NCBI GenBank assembly: GCA_002386525.1
Contig: DGIS01000013.1
Location: 383,854 to 447,853, forward strand
Source of the DNA: Sphingobacterium sp. UBA4616
GTDB taxonomy: Bacteria; Bacteroidota; Bacteroidia; Sphingobacteriales; Sphingobacteriaceae
Direction of reading: 5' to 3'
Length of the DNA stretch: 64,000 bases
How positions within the stretch are numbered: position 1 is the first letter of the stretch; each line of letters starts with the position of its first letter. Both the position numbers and the translations under genes were made by a program. Under the pieces are notes generated by a model. That model did not search any database and had not been told where the DNA came from. It saw only the letters and a list, made by a program, of their open reading frames with translations. This document shows, piece after piece, positions 45,284-53,610 of this stretch.

Positions 45284-46141
45284 ATGAGCAAACGGACAGC
45301 ATCTATTCCTATCAGAACTTGGGGCGGAGATTTTGGTGATGGCATAGCTGTCGTTAATATGGCATCGGAAATTCCCGGAAGTAAAGAGTTCAATCATGCA
45401 CATCGACACGATTATCACCTTTTCGTATTGCAGGAAAGTGGTACCTCGCATACCGAAATTGATTTTAAGCAATATTTGATAGATCAGCCTACTATTATAT
45501 ATCAATCGCCAAATCAGGTGCACAGAGCCTTGAAAGTTAGAGAATTAAGTGGTTTTATAATGACAATATCCAATGAAAACTTACATGCGGATTATTTAAA
45601 ATTATTGCACAGAAATACACCTGTCGAGCCATTAACTTTATCCTCAAAGATAGATTTAGCTATTACACAAGAAGCTTTTTCTTTATGTAAAAAGCTATTC
45701 GATCGAAGAGATGACAAACTATACCATCTACAGGTAAAAGACAGTTGCAATGCATTAGTTGGCCTATTTATGTCGCAATTCCTCAAACAGACAAAACCAG
45801 CGGAGAAACTCTCGCGTTTTGAAATAGTTCATAAGGCATTTATGGGCTTACTGGAGCAAAATTTTGTGAGCATGAGGCGTCCCGCGGACTATGCCGCAGC
45901 ATTAAACATCTCGGTTGCTTATCTGAATGAGTGCGTGAAGAATGCAACAGGTTTATCCGTTTCATATCATATACAACAACGCATTATTTTAGAGGCAAAG
46001 CGTCTGCTTTATCACTCAGATAGATCGGTAAAGGAGGTTGCGATTGAATTAGGCTACGATGATTATTCCTATTTTTCACGACTATTTACACAAGTTGTAG
46101 GATTTACCGCTTTGACATTTCGTAGAAAAAACCGCGATTAA
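45284..46141 (+). CDS. AraC-family regulator with N-terminal cupin domain
   Basis: 285 residues. The N-terminal cupin-like sensor includes FNHAHRHDYHLFVLQESG (about 37-54) and YQSPNQVHRA. The C-terminal DNA-binding part has two helix-turn-helix units: FVSMRRPADYAAALNISVAYLNECVKNATG and SVKEVAIELGYDDYSYFSRLFTQVVGFTALTFRR, the latter matching the AraC signature. The siderophore-interacting protein gene follows 75 bases later on the same strand, a pairing that suggests it controls an iron- or redox-related gene; this is inference. Confidence 0.9.
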   Translation: MSKRTASIPIRTWGGDFGDGIAVVNMASEIPGSKEFNHAHRHDYHLFVLQESGTSHTEIDFKQYLIDQPTIIYQSPNQVHRALKVRELSGFIMTISNENLHADYLKLLHRNTPVEPLTLSSKIDLAITQEAFSLCKKLFDRRDDKLYHLQVKDSCNALVGLFMSQFLKQTKPAEKLSRFEIVHKAFMGLLEQNFVSMRRPADYAAALNISVAYLNECVKNATGLSVSYHIQQRIILEAKRLLYHSDRSVKEVAIELGYDDYSYFSRLFTQVVGFTALTFRRKNRD

Positions 46142-46216
46142 TCCAATACTTACTCTTTTCCGTTCTTTTTTATATGATCAAATCTAGTGTACTTTGCTTA
46201 AACAAAATATAATATT

Positions 46217-46933
46217 ATGCCAAGTGCACCAAAATGGTTATTTGATACTTTAGAGTTCTTAACGCCCAAGCTACCTTTGATCGAAGTTGTCGAAACGGTC
46301 TTTTTATCAAAATCCGTTAAGAAGATTTGTTTTAAAGGTGATTTAAAAGACATACAATTCGCGATCGGTTCCTTTATCGACTTTAGGGTGAACGATACAG
46401 AAGCGCGAAGATATTCAGTTTCTTATTCAGATACTGAAAAGGGGCTGTTTGAATTCATCATTTATTTGAATGGTAAAGGTTGCGGAAGTAGTTTTATGGC
46501 TAATGTAAAAGTTGGCGACAAAATAGTTATGTATAAGCCGAGAGGGATAAGTAGGTATTATAATAAAATAGCGCGAAGCTTTGTGATTTTTGGCGATGAA
46601 ACGTCATTAGCACTTGCTATTTCTTTTCTTCCGGTTTTAAAGGAGAACAAACAACAATTTCTGTTCATTTTTGAATTAGACGAAGAGAATAAAGACGTTC
46701 CAAAATTATTGGGCTTGGAAAACTGCCTTATATTTCCCAAAAACTTTTTGTTCAGTAAAGAGGATTGGCTAAGCAGAACGACGATAATTAATAGCTCGGA
46801 TTGGCACGATGCTAGCTTTGTGTTGACAGGGAACGTAAATTCGGCTCAAATGTTTAGAAAAATCATTAAAGAGAAATCAAATGGTAACATTTATTTACAC
46901 GGCTATTGGCTAGAAGGTAAAAAGGGATTATAG
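46217..46933 (+). CDS. Siderophore-interacting protein (FAD-dependent ferric reductase-like)
   Basis: 238 residues of the SIP subfamily of ferredoxin-reductase-like flavoproteins, which release iron from imported ferric siderophores in the cytoplasm. The FAD-binding RRYSVSYSDTEKGLFEFIIYL (about 64-84) and a glycine-rich CGSSFMANVKVGDKIVMYKPRG belong to the FAD_binding_9 domain. A C-terminal SIP domain starts about FVIFGDETSLALAISFLPVL and ends HGYWLEGKKG, typical of the family (WxxG). No siderophore receptor or synthase is nearby. Confidence 0.85.
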   Translation: MPSAPKWLFDTLEFLTPKLPLIEVVETVFLSKSVKKICFKGDLKDIQFAIGSFIDFRVNDTEARRYSVSYSDTEKGLFEFIIYLNGKGCGSSFMANVKVGDKIVMYKPRGISRYYNKIARSFVIFGDETSLALAISFLPVLKENKQQFLFIFELDEENKDVPKLLGLENCLIFPKNFLFSKEDWLSRTTIINSSDWHDASFVLTGNVNSAQMFRKIIKEKSNGNIYLHGYWLEGKKGL

Positions 46934-47138
46934 CATTAGCACTTTAAAATTATGTCCAAGTCGTTTGAGTTTTATTGCTAATTCAGAACCATCGGACCAA
47001 AAAGATGGAAGAATATCGGTATTAATTGTAATTTTATATATCAAATATTTTTAAATGGCAATTCTTTACCAATATCTTCTTTTTTTACCTTTTTCAAAGA
47101 CGTTTTATTTCTGTCAATATTTTTGCTAAAAACAATTT

Positions 47139-47540
47139 GTGGTAGACAGTAATGCTATCGCGACCCAATTCGTTGATCGGCTACTTTCTGAAAGCAACTA
47201 TATGGCATCGGTGTTGGGAATTCCTCGGTCAGATGCATCGCAGCTTTCCATTGTTGATAAAGTGAAAAAGGCCATGAAAGACAATCAAGATTGGTTTATG
47301 GAAACAATGAAGGAATTAAAATCTGGGAAGCCAATGCCATATCATAAAAATCTTAGTATTCGCGAAGATGATTATGTCGCTTTTATGCAGTTTACAAAAT
47401 CTATCAAAATCAACAAAGTAAATTCTATAGCGCTTAAGATCATTCACAGTGATAATATTATACATTTCGAACCTAAAGATTTAGCTGATTATTTAAAATA
47501 TGTAGTTATCCATTTAAATAACCATACGAGCATGGTTTGA
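47139..47540 (+). CDS. Hypothetical protein
   Basis: 133 codons from a GTG at 47139; an in-frame stop at 47127 prevents a longer frame, so it either starts at GTG, starts internally (Met22), or lacks its true N-terminus. The sequence is soluble, with two charged helical blocks (SIVDKVKKAMKDNQDWFMET, then MKELKSGKPMPYHKNLSI) and a beta-like end (ALKIIHSDNIIHFEPKDLAD). No family recognised. Its stop overlaps the next open frame, which suggests a two-gene unit. Confidence 0.45.
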   Translation: MVDSNAIATQFVDRLLSESNYMASVLGIPRSDASQLSIVDKVKKAMKDNQDWFMETMKELKSGKPMPYHKNLSIREDDYVAFMQFTKSIKINKVNSIALKIIHSDNIIHFEPKDLADYLKYVVIHLNNHTSMV

Positions 47541-47560
47541 ATATCATATCAATATCTAGA

Positions 47561-48085
47561 ATGATCATTATGAATCTGAAATTTAACCGAAACAACATTT
47601 CAAGTAATTATAATGTAAATTGTTTTCTCTTATTTTTACCAATCCTAATTTGGAATGTATGTTTAGGTGGACAATTACCCCAAAATTACCAACCAGAAGT
47701 ATTTTCAAAAGCTACTCCAAGCTTTTTAATTTATGGTGAAAATATATCGAAATTCATACTTTTTGCTATTTCATTCCTTATGCCGCTTAGGATACGCTCC
47801 AAAAAACAGAAAATTGGGTTTTATATATATATCTTCGGTTTACTGCTCTATTTTTTATCCTGGATTTTATTGATTAGTTTTCCGGACGACTGGTGGAGTA
47901 CAAGTTTTATTGGTTTTTCTGCACCCGCTTTTACTCCTGCTATATGGCTTTTGGGAATCTCTTTCATTGGTAGTTCCTTTTACCTTCACATACCTTTCCA
48001 TCGCTTTACATTTATCCTTTTCTCTACCGTATTTTTATTTTTTCATATCGCCCATACAGTTATAGTGTTTCATGCAATAGGATAG
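47561..48085 (+). CDS. Membrane protein of unknown function
   Basis: 174 residues from ATG 47561 (47570 is equally good). Five to six hydrophobic segments are visible: CFLLFLPILIWNVCLGG, KFILFAISFLMPLRI, IGFYIYIFGLLLYFLSWILLI, FTPAIWLLGISFIGSSFYL and FTFILFSTVFLFFHIAHTVIV. WNVCLGGQLPQNYQPEVFSK is followed by a region with three Trp/Asp residues (FPDDWW). No family recognised. Likely in the inner membrane and co-transcribed with 47139. Confidence 0.55.
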   Translation: MIIMNLKFNRNNISSNYNVNCFLLFLPILIWNVCLGGQLPQNYQPEVFSKATPSFLIYGENISKFILFAISFLMPLRIRSKKQKIGFYIYIFGLLLYFLSWILLISFPDDWWSTSFIGFSAPAFTPAIWLLGISFIGSSFYLHIPFHRFTFILFSTVFLFFHIAHTVIVFHAIG

Positions 48086-48575
48086 ATTAGCCTTTAAGTA
48101 TATCTCCGGGTTTTATTCATTTGTCATATTTCACCGCAGTGTTTTTTGGCTTTGGCGATGGGCCACTACCTCAAGATATTCTGCCAATGTTTTTAAATAG
48201 GGCTTTATCATTTACTTCGCCGATCCGGTTAACCAATCTATGCCGACCATACGATCACCTCTCCCGCTGTGCATCGGTTTACCAATTATACCTAGAGCGA
48301 TTGTATTGACTCAAATATTTTGGCTACCGAATTCAGTAGCTAATCGTACTGTATGTGCATGGATAGCACCTTTACTCGCAGCAGGCGCAGTTGCGGCGCT
48401 CTTTATTTACATATTGAGAGGAGATTTCTATTTTCTATGCAACAAAAATGTAATTTCGAATATGGAAGGATTGTTTGGCAGCATGGCGCTATTGAGCCCC
48501 AAGAAAAGGATACCGATATAGTGAAGATGTTATAAAATTAGCTTACAATTTAGGGGCGATGCAAAAGTATAGTTG
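48086..48575. other. Gap with degraded coding-like sequence
   Basis: Short overlapping frames in all three plus-strand phases, none intact. The only recognisable piece is a possible aquaporin C-terminal fragment at about 48250-48425. The last ~40 bases precede the 3' end of the hxlR-like gene. Confidence 0.4.
48250..48425 (+). pseudogene. Possible remnant of an aquaporin (MIP family) gene
   Basis: The plus-strand frame reads CIGLPI, then WLPNSVANRTVCAWIAPLL and AAGAVAALFIYILRGD. The late part resembles the last helix of aquaporins (W-x-WIAPLLGA...AALIYR), and GLPI precedes where the second NPA loop should be, but NPA itself is absent. Flanking frames are broken. Assigned only tentatively. 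Confidence 0.28.
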
Positions 48576-48950
48576 TTATGAAACTTTTATAAACTCACCA
48601 TTTTCACTTACTACTTCGTTACCCCATTTTGTAATGGCTTCCAAAACTGGAAGAAGGCTTTTTCCTAAATCGGATAGGTTGTAAATTGTCATTAAAGGAG
48701 GCTTTTCTCCATATACCCTCTTTGTGACTAAACCATCTTTTTCCAATTTCTTTAATTGCAGACTCAATGTCATTTCCGTAATTGTAGGCATTTCTTTCCG
48801 AAGCTCATTATACCTTTTTGGCATATCTTTTAAATGATACAGGATAACGGCTTTCCATTTTCCACCCATCAAATCCATTGTTAGACTGACTGTACAAGGG
48901 TAACTTTTCCCTTTAAGTGTCACGTAATCGCTGGTACATTCTGTTTTCAT
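48576..48950 (-). CDS. HxlR-family transcriptional regulator
   Basis: 124 residues, a complete single winged-helix HxlR protein. Visible blocks are CTVSLTMDLMGGKWKAVILYHL (about 19-40), MPKRYNELRKEMPTITEMTLSLQL and LEKDGLVTKRVYGEKPPLMTIYNLSDLGKSL. Cys19 sits just before the first helix at the position used as a redox or quinone sensor in YodB/HypR-type members; Cys5 is extra. The divergent neighbour is a flavodoxin-fold quinone-reductase-like enzyme, the typical target of such regulators. Two palindromes lie between the genes. Confidence 0.9.
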   Translation of the reverse strand: MKTECTSDYVTLKGKSYPCTVSLTMDLMGGKWKAVILYHLKDMPKRYNELRKEMPTITEMTLSLQLKKLEKDGLVTKRVYGEKPPLMTIYNLSDLGKSLLPVLEAITKWGNEVVSENGEFIKVS

Positions 48951-48971
48951 GCTACATTTATTTCGACCTAT

Positions 48972-48999
48972 CTATCTTGATAGTTATTGCAAATGCAAT
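48972..48999. promoter_or_regulatory. Two palindromes between the divergent hxlR-like and reductase genes
   Basis: CTATC-TT-GATAG at 48972-48983 and ATTGCA-AA-TGCAAT at 48986-48999 are back-to-back perfect inverted repeats. The second overlaps the predicted -33 element (48986-48989) of the reductase promoter, so binding there would block transcription. They are candidate HxlR operators. Confidence 0.45.
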
Positions 49000-49009
49000 T
49001 TACTTAAAA

Positions 49010-49017
49010 TAGTTTTG
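49010..49017 (+). promoter_or_regulatory. Bacteroidota-type promoter for the reductase gene
   Basis: TAGTTTTG matches TAnnTTTG, with ATTG 20 bases upstream (48986-48989) as -33. Transcription would start near 49024, 13 bases before the ATG. Confidence 0.5.
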
Positions 49018-49036
49018 CTACTAAAATAATTATAGT

Positions 49037-49585
49037 ATGTCATTAGTGATTTTAGCACACCCCAATTATGATAAATCTTTTGCTAACAAAACGATTATCG
49101 ACGAGCTAAAGAGCAATAACATGAATATTGAAATCAGGAATATCTATGAGTTATATCCTGATTATGATATTGATGTAAAAGAAGAACAGAAAGCTCTTTT
49201 ACGCCATAGGAACATTATTTTTCAATATCCGTTTTATTGGTACAATATGCCGGCCATTTTAAAGCACTGGTTTGATAGGGTATTTGAGTATCAATTTGCT
49301 TATGGTTCAAAAGGAGATAAACTAAAGGACAAAAATTTTATCCCGAGTTTTACAGTAGGTTCATCACAAAGAAGTTACACCGCTTTGGGCTTTCAGCATT
49401 TTCGTGTGTATGAATTTTGTAAACACCTTGAGCAGACAGCTTACCATACCCAAATGAATTACATTGAGCCGATTTATTTTCATGGTACTTCGCTAGCTGC
49501 GGGCTACACTGAGGAAGAAATAAGAGCCAATGCAAGACTGCACGCAAAAAAATTGATTCAAACGTTGGCAGAGTTGGAACGATAG
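49037..49585 (+). CDS. Flavodoxin-fold NAD(P)H oxidoreductase (KefF/MdaB-like)
   Basis: 182 residues of the flavodoxin_2/NQO1-like family: SLVILAHPNYDKSFANKTI (FMN phosphate loop), IIFQYPFYWYNMPAILKHWFDRVFEYQFAY (the family's central signature, about 60-89) and FTVGSSQRSYTALG. It should reduce quinones or other electrophiles with NAD(P)H and FMN in the cytosol. Divergent from an HxlR-type regulator, which fits a quinone- or electrophile-induced detoxification unit. Confidence 0.88.
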   Translation: MSLVILAHPNYDKSFANKTIIDELKSNNMNIEIRNIYELYPDYDIDVKEEQKALLRHRNIIFQYPFYWYNMPAILKHWFDRVFEYQFAYGSKGDKLKDKNFIPSFTVGSSQRSYTALGFQHFRVYEFCKHLEQTAYHTQMNYIEPIYFHGTSLAAGYTEEEIRANARLHAKKLIQTLAELER

Positions 49586-49736
49586 CGATGCGTTATTGAC
49601 TCTTTTATGCGGGCAGTTTTTTTAACCATTTGGATTCTTTATCAAGAGTTGACCATTTTTCGATCTTAGATGGTGTATATTATGGTAATAATGTTGTAAA
49701 TTTCTGACCTTGTAAATAAACACTAAAAGTAATCGA

Positions 49737-50279
49737 ATGGGAAAATTATCGGATTTAAGAGAACATTTAAATCTCACACAGGAAGAACTTTCGGAAAAAT
49801 CAGGCATTTCCATAAGAACCATACAACGCATTGAATCGGGACAGAAACCAAAAGGCTTTACACTGAAAGCTTTTGCTATTACATTGGGCGTAGAGAAAAG
49901 TTTTTTTGATGAAAGCAATGCAGCGGAATCCCTAGATCCAGATGAGCTCAAATGGAATAAAATAGTGAATATGTTGGCATTGCCCGGCAGTTTTTTGCCT
50001 CCGCTCAATGTGCTGTTACCCTTGGCCATTATGTATCTTAAAAAGCAAAATAATCGTGTCAATAAGAAACTGGTTTCGATCCAAATTTGCTGGACTTTAG
50101 TCGCGCTGTTTCTATTTGTTATTGTCCTGATTTTAAACGACTGGTTGGACGTAAAAAGCCAATTCACTATGTTGATTCCTATCCTATGGTTAATGCTAAA
50201 TACCGTTATTATTACCCGTAACGCAATGATCTTAGGTAAAAATAATGATCACATATTGCCGGATATCAATGTTTTATGA
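49737..50279 (+). CDS. XRE-type HTH protein with C-terminal membrane segments
   Basis: 180 residues. An N-terminal helix-turn-helix of the Cro/C1 type (LREHLNLTQEELSEKSGISIRTIQRIESGQ, about 7-36) is followed by a linker and three or four hydrophobic segments (about 80-102, 114-132, 141-160). This makes a membrane-tethered DNA-binding protein, a layout common in Bacteroidota. Role unknown. The next gene starts 98 bases downstream with its own promoter-like element. Confidence 0.82.
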   Translation: MGKLSDLREHLNLTQEELSEKSGISIRTIQRIESGQKPKGFTLKAFAITLGVEKSFFDESNAAESLDPDELKWNKIVNMLALPGSFLPPLNVLLPLAIMYLKKQNNRVNKKLVSIQICWTLVALFLFVIVLILNDWLDVKSQFTMLIPILWLMLNTVIITRNAMILGKNNDHILPDINVL

Positions 50280-50326
50280 TTTCTGTCGGTAATTTGACAG
50301 ATGATTGTCGGGACATTGGCGGGCTG

Positions 50327-50334
50327 TAATTTTG
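50327..50334 (+). promoter_or_regulatory. Bacteroidota-type promoter for the retropepsin-like gene
   Basis: TAATTTTG matches TAnnTTTG with ATTG 19 bases upstream (50304-50307). Predicted start of transcription near 50341 gives a leader of about 37 bases before ATG 50378. Confidence 0.5.
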
Positions 50335-50377
50335 CGTTTCTTTTGTAAAAGACATTAAAAAAACGAAATCTTAGCAC

Positions 50378-51580
50378 ATGAAAACACCAAAACGGAAAAT
50401 TGGCCTCTACCTTATCATCCTCTTCATTGGCATGAATACTATCCTTTATGCCCAGAAAAAAATGATAGTACTCAAATCAGGGTTAGAAAAAATACAGATC
50501 AAGGATGGTAAAAATTATACAATGGACTGGCGCTTGGAACCTAAAGCAAAACCAGATGTCTATTACGTAAACGTTCCGTTCAAAAAAGGCATCGTCCGGT
50601 TTAAAACGGATCGTGATCAATATACCGTTAAAACTGAGCCCGGAAAATCCTATGATTTTATTGTGCTTTTAAATGAAAAGGACAGTTGCCATATCCGGAT
50701 TGCGTCTATTTCTCCACCAGGCTTACCAGAGATAGAATCGGTGACCTATTTTCCAGTGAAAATTCCATTTAGACTCGTCGGATCAAGAATCTTTTTTGAT
50801 TGCAAGCTGAATGGTAAAGAGGTAGTTGCGCAATTGGACCTTGGAGCAGGGACTGGAGCGGTCAACAAAAATTCCATTCAAAAACTAGGTTTGGAATTTA
50901 CTTCTCAGCAGCTAGTCAGTAATACGGATGGTACGAACTACGAACAAACCAGTTTGCATCACATTCTGAATATCGGTGCTTTGACCATTAAGGATGTAGC
51001 ACTGACAACAGTTGGCAATATGGAACCTTTTGAAGACCTGATTATCGGGAATAATTTCTTTCGGAATCATATCATTGAGATTAATTATGATAATTTGGAA
51101 TTTACAGTCTATCAGACACTACCGGAAAAAGTGAAAAATTACAGTAGAAGCCCGGTCTTCTTCGAACAGAACCGTCCTAAATTTAAAGCTAGAGTTGTTC
51201 ACAACCACCGGAAATATGACTTTTGGTTCCTGTTTGATACCGGTCGTGATGGCACAATGCTTATTGGTGAAGATTTTACCTCTTTAGACGGGCGTTGGGA
51301 TCGATTACAACCCCTGACTATTATCAATGGGCGAAAGATCATCCGTCTGAATGCAGTCATAGCTGGAACGGAATTTCGCGATATAGTGACTAATGCCGCG
51401 GACCCTTCAAAGCCCAATGGAAGGTCTAGCCTGTTCGGGAACCAAATTTTAAACCACTTCAACTGTATCCTGGATAACCGAAATGGGATGTTGTATTTAC
51501 AGCCCAATGGTAAGATAGCCGAGCCTTTTTTCAATTTTAGAAGCTATCAGGAAGAAATGATAAAGAAGAATAAAAAGTAG
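50378..51580 (+). CDS. Secreted protein with two retropepsin-like aspartyl protease domains
   Basis: 400 residues with a signal peptide ending at LYAQ (26), an N-terminal beta domain (about 27-120), then two retropepsin-like halves. The first has VVAQLDLGAGTGAVN with Asp154 in D-L-G-A and a C-terminal flap/psi loop EDLIIGNNFF. The second has FWFLFDTGRDGTMLIG with Asp287 in D-T-G and RSSLFGNQILNHF. Two Asp motifs in one chain mimic the pseudo-dimer of pepsin-like enzymes, although bacterial members of this group are poorly characterised and may be inactive. Its substrate is unknown. It ends about 200 bases before the ECF sigma gene and is probably not part of that operon. Confidence 0.72.
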   Translation: MKTPKRKIGLYLIILFIGMNTILYAQKKMIVLKSGLEKIQIKDGKNYTMDWRLEPKAKPDVYYVNVPFKKGIVRFKTDRDQYTVKTEPGKSYDFIVLLNEKDSCHIRIASISPPGLPEIESVTYFPVKIPFRLVGSRIFFDCKLNGKEVVAQLDLGAGTGAVNKNSIQKLGLEFTSQQLVSNTDGTNYEQTSLHHILNIGALTIKDVALTTVGNMEPFEDLIIGNNFFRNHIIEINYDNLEFTVYQTLPEKVKNYSRSPVFFEQNRPKFKARVVHNHRKYDFWFLFDTGRDGTMLIGEDFTSLDGRWDRLQPLTIINGRKIIRLNAVIAGTEFRDIVTNAADPSKPNGRSSLFGNQILNHFNCILDNRNGMLYLQPNGKIAEPFFNFRSYQEEMIKKNKK

Positions 51581-51739
51581 TCTGCTGCCAAAAAAGAAAT
51601 AAAATAGCAAAATCAACCATCCTTTTATAATCAAACGCAGGCTTGGGGCTAAACTCACTTCATAGCAAATAATCTGGAGGGACTATAAAATTTTATTTAG
51701 TTTACCAATGATTTTGATTTAGTAAATTTATCACTATAT

Positions 51740-51747
51740 TAAGTTTG
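51740..51747 (+). promoter_or_regulatory. Possible -7 box for the sigma factor gene
   Basis: TAAGTTTG matches TAnnTTTG and lies about 31 bases before ATG 51778. TTTG at 51713-51716 is the best -33 match but with a long 23-base spacer. Confidence 0.35.
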
Positions 51748-51777
51748 TCGTTCGTACCAATTATCAGAATTTGCCAA

Positions 51778-52371
51778 ATGAAATCTCCTAAAGAAGCTGC
51801 TACACTGGAAAAACTTAAAAATGGAGACCTAAATTCGTTTAATGAAATTTATTTCCATTATTCGCCAAAGATCTATGTTAGATTGATCAAATTGGTGAAA
51901 AATCAAACTATTGTAGAAGAAATCTTACAAGAAGTATTTACCAAAATATGGCTCCAACGTGAAAAGATTGACCCTAATAAGGGATTTGTCTCATTTCTCA
52001 ATCATATTGCGGATAATTTGGCCATGGATTTTTTTCGAAAAGTGCAGAGAGACAAGGCTCTTCAATTGGAAATATGGGCTTCAGCTATAGAACTGTATTA
52101 TCATACCGAAGAAAAACTGTTTTTCAAAGATAAACAACAGATGTTGACCAATGCAATCGACTCCTTGAGCCCCAAACGAAAGGAAATTCTGATCCTCAAT
52201 AAATTTGAAGACAAAAGTTATAAAGAAATAGCTGATTTACTGGGTATCTCAGTATCTACTGTGAGTAATCAATTGGTGAGTGCACTCAAAGATATCAAAA
52301 AATATATTCAAGAAAACTACCGAGATGAGTATATAATCAGTCTTTTTGCGGCCTTTTTATTTAAGCTATAA
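51778..52371 (+). CDS. ECF RNA polymerase sigma factor (Bacteroidota FecI-like)
   Basis: 197 residues from ATG 51778; an in-frame start 11 codons earlier is less typical. Region 2 covers FNEIYFHYSPKIYVRLIKLVKNQTIVEEILQEVFTKIWLQREKI with the DFFRKVQRDKA-type 2.4/linker. Region 4 is SPKRKEILILNKFEDKSYKEIADLLGISVSTVSNQLVSALKDIKKYI with its helix-turn-helix. It is followed after 90 bases by a FecR anti-sigma gene and a SusC/SusD pair, the standard cell-surface signalling arrangement. When substrate binds the SusC protein, the anti-sigma should release this sigma to transcribe the downstream operon. Confidence 0.92.
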   Translation: MKSPKEAATLEKLKNGDLNSFNEIYFHYSPKIYVRLIKLVKNQTIVEEILQEVFTKIWLQREKIDPNKGFVSFLNHIADNLAMDFFRKVQRDKALQLEIWASAIELYYHTEEKLFFKDKQQMLTNAIDSLSPKRKEILILNKFEDKSYKEIADLLGISVSTVSNQLVSALKDIKKYIQENYRDEYIISLFAAFLFKL

Positions 52372-52460
52372 AAAAAATAAAAAAAGTAATAGTGTGATTC
52401 TCTTTGTCAAACGTATAGAGTAACAAATACAGCAATGTATTGAACTAATTATAGTAAATT

Positions 52461-53543
52461 TTGAAAGAGCAATCCTTTAAAGATCAATTGTTGGCGTATA
52501 TCCACAACCGCTTGGATGCGCAGTATTATGAGTCATTTTTTGACGAAATGGCCGAGATTGATACTGCAATTCTAGAGTTATGGATCACTGAGATGCTAGA
52601 TCAGGATGAAGGACAAGCATTACAACAAATTCCCTTACCAGATTTAAGCATGGTTCATCGGAAAGTACTCGATCATATCTATGCCGTAGATCCGCCCAAG
52701 CCTAAGCTAATCCAGAGAATAAGCCCGTGGGCCTGGGCTTCATGTGCCGCCGTACTACTCTGTGTACTATCGGTTATCTTTTTGAGAAATTTATCAACCT
52801 CAACAAAAGAACAGGTCACCTGGTATGAAAATAAAAATGCTTATACGATCAATGCTCAGCTTCCTGATAGCACGACCGTTATACTTTATCCACATGCAAA
52901 AATCGGATTTGAATATAATGACCAAGGCCACCGGGATGTAGAGCAGGTGCAAGGGCGAGTTATTTATAACGTGCACAAAAATAAAAATGCACCTTTTCAA
53001 GTCAATTACAGAGGATATTTGACCACCGCCTTAGGGACAATATTTAGCGTAGACCCCAAGGATGCCGATCATGTACTGATAAAACTAATGGAGGGCAAAA
53101 TCTCTGTCGGATCAGTTACAGCGGATAGCCGCAATCTAATATACCTCAAACCAAAAGAGGAAGTATTAGTTAACTTAAAACTGCAGCAGATGATTAAGTA
53201 TTCGGAGCCTGAATTGACAAAATCTCAGCCTGTTCGTGTAGATAAGGAGTTAAGAAAACTCATTCCACATTTAACCGCCAATGTCGAATGGACCAATCAG
53301 TCTGTCAAATTTAATCAAACCAAAAACGTTCAACTCTTAAGAGTAATCGAAAGCCTTTATGATGTTTCGATTGTATGCGATAATCCTGATTTGCTCAACA
53401 GTACATTTACAGGAAGTTTAAATAGCAAAGAATCGCTAGCCAATTTTTTGACCAGCTTCTGTCAATTGAACGGTTGTACATTCCAAGTGAACAATGGTAT
53501 TGTCAACATCAGTAATTCGGGAAGAAAGGAGGACGTACAGTAG
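52461..53543 (+). CDS. FecR-family anti-sigma factor
   Basis: 360 residues starting at TTG 52461; the N-terminal helical region (KEQSFKDQLLAYIHNRL... ) is cytoplasmic sigma-binding, so the TTG start is kept. One membrane helix (WAWASCAAVLLCVLSVIFL, about 90-108) is followed by the periplasmic FecR domain (about 117-215: NAQLPDSTTVILYPHAKIGFEY, TALGTIFSV) and a C-terminal DUF4974-like domain with VEWTNQSVKFNQTKNVQLLRVIESLYDVSIV and STFTGSLNSKESLANFL. It should sense the signalling domain of the SusC protein at 53611. Start-codon choice is the main uncertainty. Confidence 0.9.
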   Translation: MKEQSFKDQLLAYIHNRLDAQYYESFFDEMAEIDTAILELWITEMLDQDEGQALQQIPLPDLSMVHRKVLDHIYAVDPPKPKLIQRISPWAWASCAAVLLCVLSVIFLRNLSTSTKEQVTWYENKNAYTINAQLPDSTTVILYPHAKIGFEYNDQGHRDVEQVQGRVIYNVHKNKNAPFQVNYRGYLTTALGTIFSVDPKDADHVLIKLMEGKISVGSVTADSRNLIYLKPKEEVLVNLKLQQMIKYSEPELTKSQPVRVDKELRKLIPHLTANVEWTNQSVKFNQTKNVQLLRVIESLYDVSIVCDNPDLLNSTFTGSLNSKESLANFLTSFCQLNGCTFQVNNGIVNISNSGRKEDVQ

Positions 53544-53610
53544 GAGAGAGTCAACCCAACGCGGAAAAATAAACCAATATATAAATCAGAATAACCAACT
53601 GTAAACAATT

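Noticed and set aside
45284..46933. Siderophore uptake operon
   Set aside because: Only an AraC regulator and a siderophore-interacting protein are present; no receptor, permease or biosynthesis genes.
48121..48309. 62-codon plus-strand frame
   Set aside because: No motif, weak start, overlaps other equally short frames in a degraded region.
49622..50167. 181-codon minus-strand frame opposite the XRE-type gene
   Set aside because: Shadow of the plus-strand HTH/membrane protein, which has clear motifs.
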